From Strigops habroptila (lineage: Eukaryota > Chordata > Aves > Psittaciformes > Psittacidae): a stretch of DNA of 64,000 bases. The position numbers were made by a program, and so were the translations under genes. The notes beneath the pieces were generated by a model. It was not told the DNA's origin, ran no database searches, and saw only the letters and a program-made list of their open reading frames with translations. The number at the start of each line of letters is the position of its first letter. Position 1 is the first letter of the stretch. Of the stretch, positions 60,301-64,000 are shown piece after piece. The stretch spans positions 8,897,284 through 8,961,283 of the forward strand of contig NC_046358.1 in the NCBI RefSeq assembly GCF_004027225.2, in the 5' to 3' direction.

Positions 60301-61260
60301 TTAGGAGGCAACATGAGCCAGGATTCACAAGTAAAGAAATGCTTTGGTGAGAACCCTAAACATTGGGGGTGCCAGGAGGAGCCTTACTCTGATTGTCCCC
60401 ATCTTCATTTTCTTTTTTCCCCTCAAGCCATTTAACCAATGCTGATAGAACCTCTATTGCCGTCCCCAGCCCACCTGACTACAGGAATGCTGCTGCAATC
60501 AGGCTGCCTTTATAACGGGAAAGAATCAGTATCTCAGCATGATCTCACTCTGGATCACCCCTCACATCATCAGCTCTTCACAGGCTTACAACTTGTGTGG
60601 CTTACTAAGCAATTGCTGTAAAAATAATAGTGCTGGGAATTTTGTAATTGTACCATATTCTGTTTTGGTCGCAAAGAACCACCTCCTTGAGGACTGTCAT
60701 TCCTGGAAGGTGGCTCACCTCACAGAGCAGAGATGAGCTCACTCTGGAGCAGCTCTTCAGCAAATACTGTTTGGAAGTACAAAATCTGTACTTTGGACAA
60801 ACAAATGCAACTCGGGGAAGGTATCAGACTGAGGCCCTCACACATCAGATATGAAAGAAAAAGAACATTTTAACACCTTTCTAGTATGGTTATTGTTATG
60901 ATTGCTTTCTTGCATTCATACAACACAAACTCACCACAGTCCATAGCTGAAGTCTCTTTTGAAATACACAGATACTTAATTAGCTTGCAGTGGATACTAC
61001 CCTATGATATACTTCCTTCCAAGCAGGCTGGAGTAAAACAGAACAGTCCTCAGTTTTTAGAAGGCATTTTTCTCAAAACAGGATGTTGAAACTGAAATAA
61101 AATTGATAGATTGAAGGAAGCCAAATATGGCAAAATGCATCTTACAGGACATTGAAATTTGTGTGTGGGAAGAGGTTAGCCTTCGAGGCTGGAAGAAAAC
61201 ACAAAAACACCCTGCTGACACCATGCCCCGGAAAGCACCAGATTTATTTATGTACAATTA

Positions 61261-61276
61261 GACACACACACACAAA
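61261..61276. repeat. Short (AC)n tract
   Basis: acacacacacac within the right intergenic region. Confidence 0.8.
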
Positions 61277-64000
61277 AACAAATTCAGCAGAGGATTTTCT
61301 GTTTCTAATTAAAACTGGTACTATTGCAACTCAGCAGCAACACTAATAATAATCTCACTTGCTAAAATACTCCTGTATGGGTAACAATTTCCAGGAGCAG
61401 TAGCAGCAGAGCATCAGGTTAAGACCAGGTTTACTGTGGGGGTGTAAAGTGCTAATGCTTGGTCAGGTACCTGGAGTGGGCTGTTTTCCTTTGTGCTTAA
61501 GTATTTGCTTTAGGAATGAACTATCAGGATGAGGATATTTATTCAGGAAGGTTAAGTGTCTTGAAGTGCATTAAGGCTCTTCTGCTGCCTGGCAGAAGTT
61601 GAATGCAGAATACAGGGTGCCCAGGGGTGCACAGGTGATGCTGTTTCAATCTGAATATTCTTATCAGGCATGTGGGAGGGAAGAAGGAAAGGGGATGATG
61701 GACATGCCAGCACAGCCAGCACACTCCTTAGCTGTATTCCCATCAGCTCCCTCCCCATCAACTCCAGCTAACATGACAGGAATCCAAGTTTGGAGACAAT
61801 GCTCAGGATCACTGCATGTCCTCTTGCCTCCTATTTTAATATACATCCGAATTCTCAAGCCTTACAAGCCCACTTAACTTTCATAACAGAATTACCATCT
61901 ATAAACAGTCACTATGCAGGAATTCATGCAATTTCACTCACCCACTGCTTTCCATCTTCATTTGCCAACTATGATCATACTGATTTCACTGCATAAAATT
62001 TTGTCTTCTAATCCCAGTGTGAGACTTATTAATGCTGCTGGAGTTAGATGCTGGATTCCCAAGCTAGCTGAAAGTGAACCAGTCACTAGTTTTGTAGTTG
62101 AAAAAAGCATACTGGAGGATTTGTGTCATCTAATTCTATACTACAAGTGTCTTTCTCTTCCACAAAGTTTATGGCATCCATCACTGCATGCTTCCTTCTT
62201 ACAGAACAGCTTCAACACTAGGAAATGAATGGACTGGTTTTCATGCTGCTTACAACCGTATTAGGCAATTCTGACACTTGTCTTACTTCCCAGAGCACAC
62301 AAAATGATTTATAATGCTCAATTTTTTGCATAGTGTTTCTTGGATTCCATTTAGTTTGTCCTAGGTATGACTCCTGCAGATCTAGATAATCCATTCTCTG
62401 GACGGTAGGGCTGACCCTGCTGTTTGGCAGCACTTCCCTTAAAGGCAAACAAATTAAAACCAAAACCAATTGCCTGTAAATCCGAATGTGTCACGAACAA
62501 TCCTATTCTCTAAATAAATATGTGTTAGCGTCTCTGAATGTACATAGTAGTGGAATTCTAATACCTTTAAGATAATTATCTCTTCCCTTTTCTATCCCTT
62601 GCTTTTGAGGATACAATCTCATCAGTTCCATTTGCTAGTCAAACTTGGAAATAGTGACTCATTTTTTCCAGAGTTTCTCCGTTGAGATGGTAAAAGAGCA
62701 TTGTTAGCCCAAAAATTCAGAGCCAACATACTGATGGAACAGAAAATCAATTGTTTGCAAAGTTTCCCTCCCTCATCAGGCAGCATGTTTTGAGATTCTC
62801 TTTCTGTCACCCTGGAGAGGCGTAAAACCCACAAAACCCAAAAACTGGGGAGATTACCATAAAAATAAGATACAGTAGATTTTAGAAAAAGAATTCTAAA
62901 AAGAAAACTTCACTTTAAGTCTGGAATGAAAAGATTGAGAAGAGTAAATAAGGCTCGTGCTACACCTGAATCTCTCTCTGATGGAAGTCAGCATGCAGAT
63001 GGAATTGTAAATGAACTAGGTTTCAAGTGCTCTGAAAAAAGGGGTATAATGATACAATACAGATAAATAGACAAGACACATCAGTGGAAATTTGTTCCAG
63101 TTGGCAAAATGGAAATACCTTTGTTATTAGAGACCTTGAATTCCAGAAATGGAATTTTTCTTTGTAATTATCTGTAAAAATGGGAACAGTTTAAATTCTA
63201 AAATGATTACCCAGATTGACTGGACTGTCAGGGTCAACTTACACTAGTGCACTAAAACTTCCTAGAGGAGTTCTTGGGCACTGAGACAAACTGCACAGGA
63301 ACGGTGCTCACCTCTGCTGGTAAATTCTTCTAAGACCCAAAATTAGGTGGCTGCATAGAACCTGCTTATTGGAAATGGTTCCTGGTGTGCTCCAACTTTC
63401 AAACCATACCCATGAAACATGTGCAAGTGTGCTAGCTGGCAGCTGTCAAAATGTCAAAGACTGTATTACTTGTTTCTAGTATAAATGATCACATTTCTGT
63501 TTCCAGCTCTATTTAGTTTATTAGCATCCCAGAATCTCTGCTTTTAGTACATACAGAACAACTTAATGGCTTATTTAAGAAAACAGTATAAGTAAAAATT
63601 TGCTCACTGTTGGAGATAGAATCCCATCATTTTTCCCAAAGGAATGACTTTTACTTAGAAACTGAGACGATCTGTTTTCCAATATTGCCTCCACTCATCA
63701 TGGACTGGAAAGCAGCTTCAAGAGAAATAATGAAATCAGTTAGTGCCAAGCAAAATATGCCAAGTGACTTCTAAAAAAAGGTAGAAGCTAATGTATGAAA
63801 TAGCTGCCCAGAAAGGAGAGATCACGTTTTGGACCTAAACATATTTATCCCTAATGGCATGCTAAAGTAAGAAGAAGAAAAAAAGCTAACCTGTAACAAA
63901 CTGCTAAGGGCAGTCTTGTGTAACAACTAAAAAGCCTGATTTGCAAGCAACTGTTTGGCCCTATACATATTAACCATTAAATCTGCTGCTTTTATGCTAT

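Larger units (their letters stand above)
56831..64000. other. Intergenic region right of TMEM62, no gene recognised
   Basis: About 7.2 kb with no CpG island, no recognisable exon on either strand and only a 48-bp CR1 tail (57326) and a short AC tract. I looked for CCNDBP1, the next gene in human, and found no match. A more GC-rich stretch at about 58430-58910 gives overlapping open frames on both strands without recognisable content. Confidence 0.6.

Noticed and set aside
1-64000. CRISPR arrays, bacterial operons, tRNA or rRNA genes
   Set aside because: None seen. The window is vertebrate genomic DNA with spliced genes and retroelements.

Overview
The window looks like bird nuclear DNA. It contains pieces of CR1 LINE elements with the typical ATTCTATGA-type tail, an LTR that I recognise from avian endogenous retroviruses (ERVL-like), and two multi-exon vertebrate genes with compact introns. 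The species cannot be fixed from the sequence; a neoavian bird is my guess.

Layout. From 448 to 30914, on the minus strand, lie the first 12 coding exons (about 480 codons, reading frame continuous) of UBR1, the N-recognin E3 ubiquitin ligase. The rest of the gene runs off the left edge. From 33965 to 55236, on the plus strand, lies a complete TMEM62 gene with 14 coding exons and 644 codons plus stop. It encodes a membrane-anchored calcineurin-like metallophosphoesterase-domain protein. The two genes are head to head. Their start codons are about 3.05 kb apart, and each sits in its own CpG-rich block (about 30300-31320 and 33600-34290). UBR1-TMEM62 adjacency is also the arrangement known from human 15q15, which supports both calls. 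Right of TMEM62, 1.6 kb of probable 3' UTR is followed by about 7 kb (to 64000) in which I recognise no exon.

Repeats. A CR1 copy in UBR1 intron 6 (about 6901-7988) has its reverse-transcriptase part inverted relative to its 3' end, as expected from twin priming. CR1 3' pieces lie at about 16183, 27153 and 57326. Two very similar 0.58-kb LTR-like elements lie 36 kb apart in the same orientation (4366 and 40438). A third solo LTR at 49308-49823 has a perfect 5-bp target-site duplication. A 49-bp tandem duplication and several AT-rich or simple-sequence tracts complete the picture.

Function. UBR1 reads destabilising N-terminal residues, and the window encodes its complete UBR box (basic N-degrons) and its ClpS-like N-domain (bulky hydrophobic N-degrons). 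TMEM62 is poorly characterised; all metal-ligand motifs of a metallophosphoesterase are intact. I see no shared pathway for the two genes beyond possible shared regulation of a divergent pair. I did not find evidence for a new biological system. The most interesting items are the inverted CR1, the candidate alternative splice acceptors in both genes, and the sense-oriented LTRs inside TMEM62.
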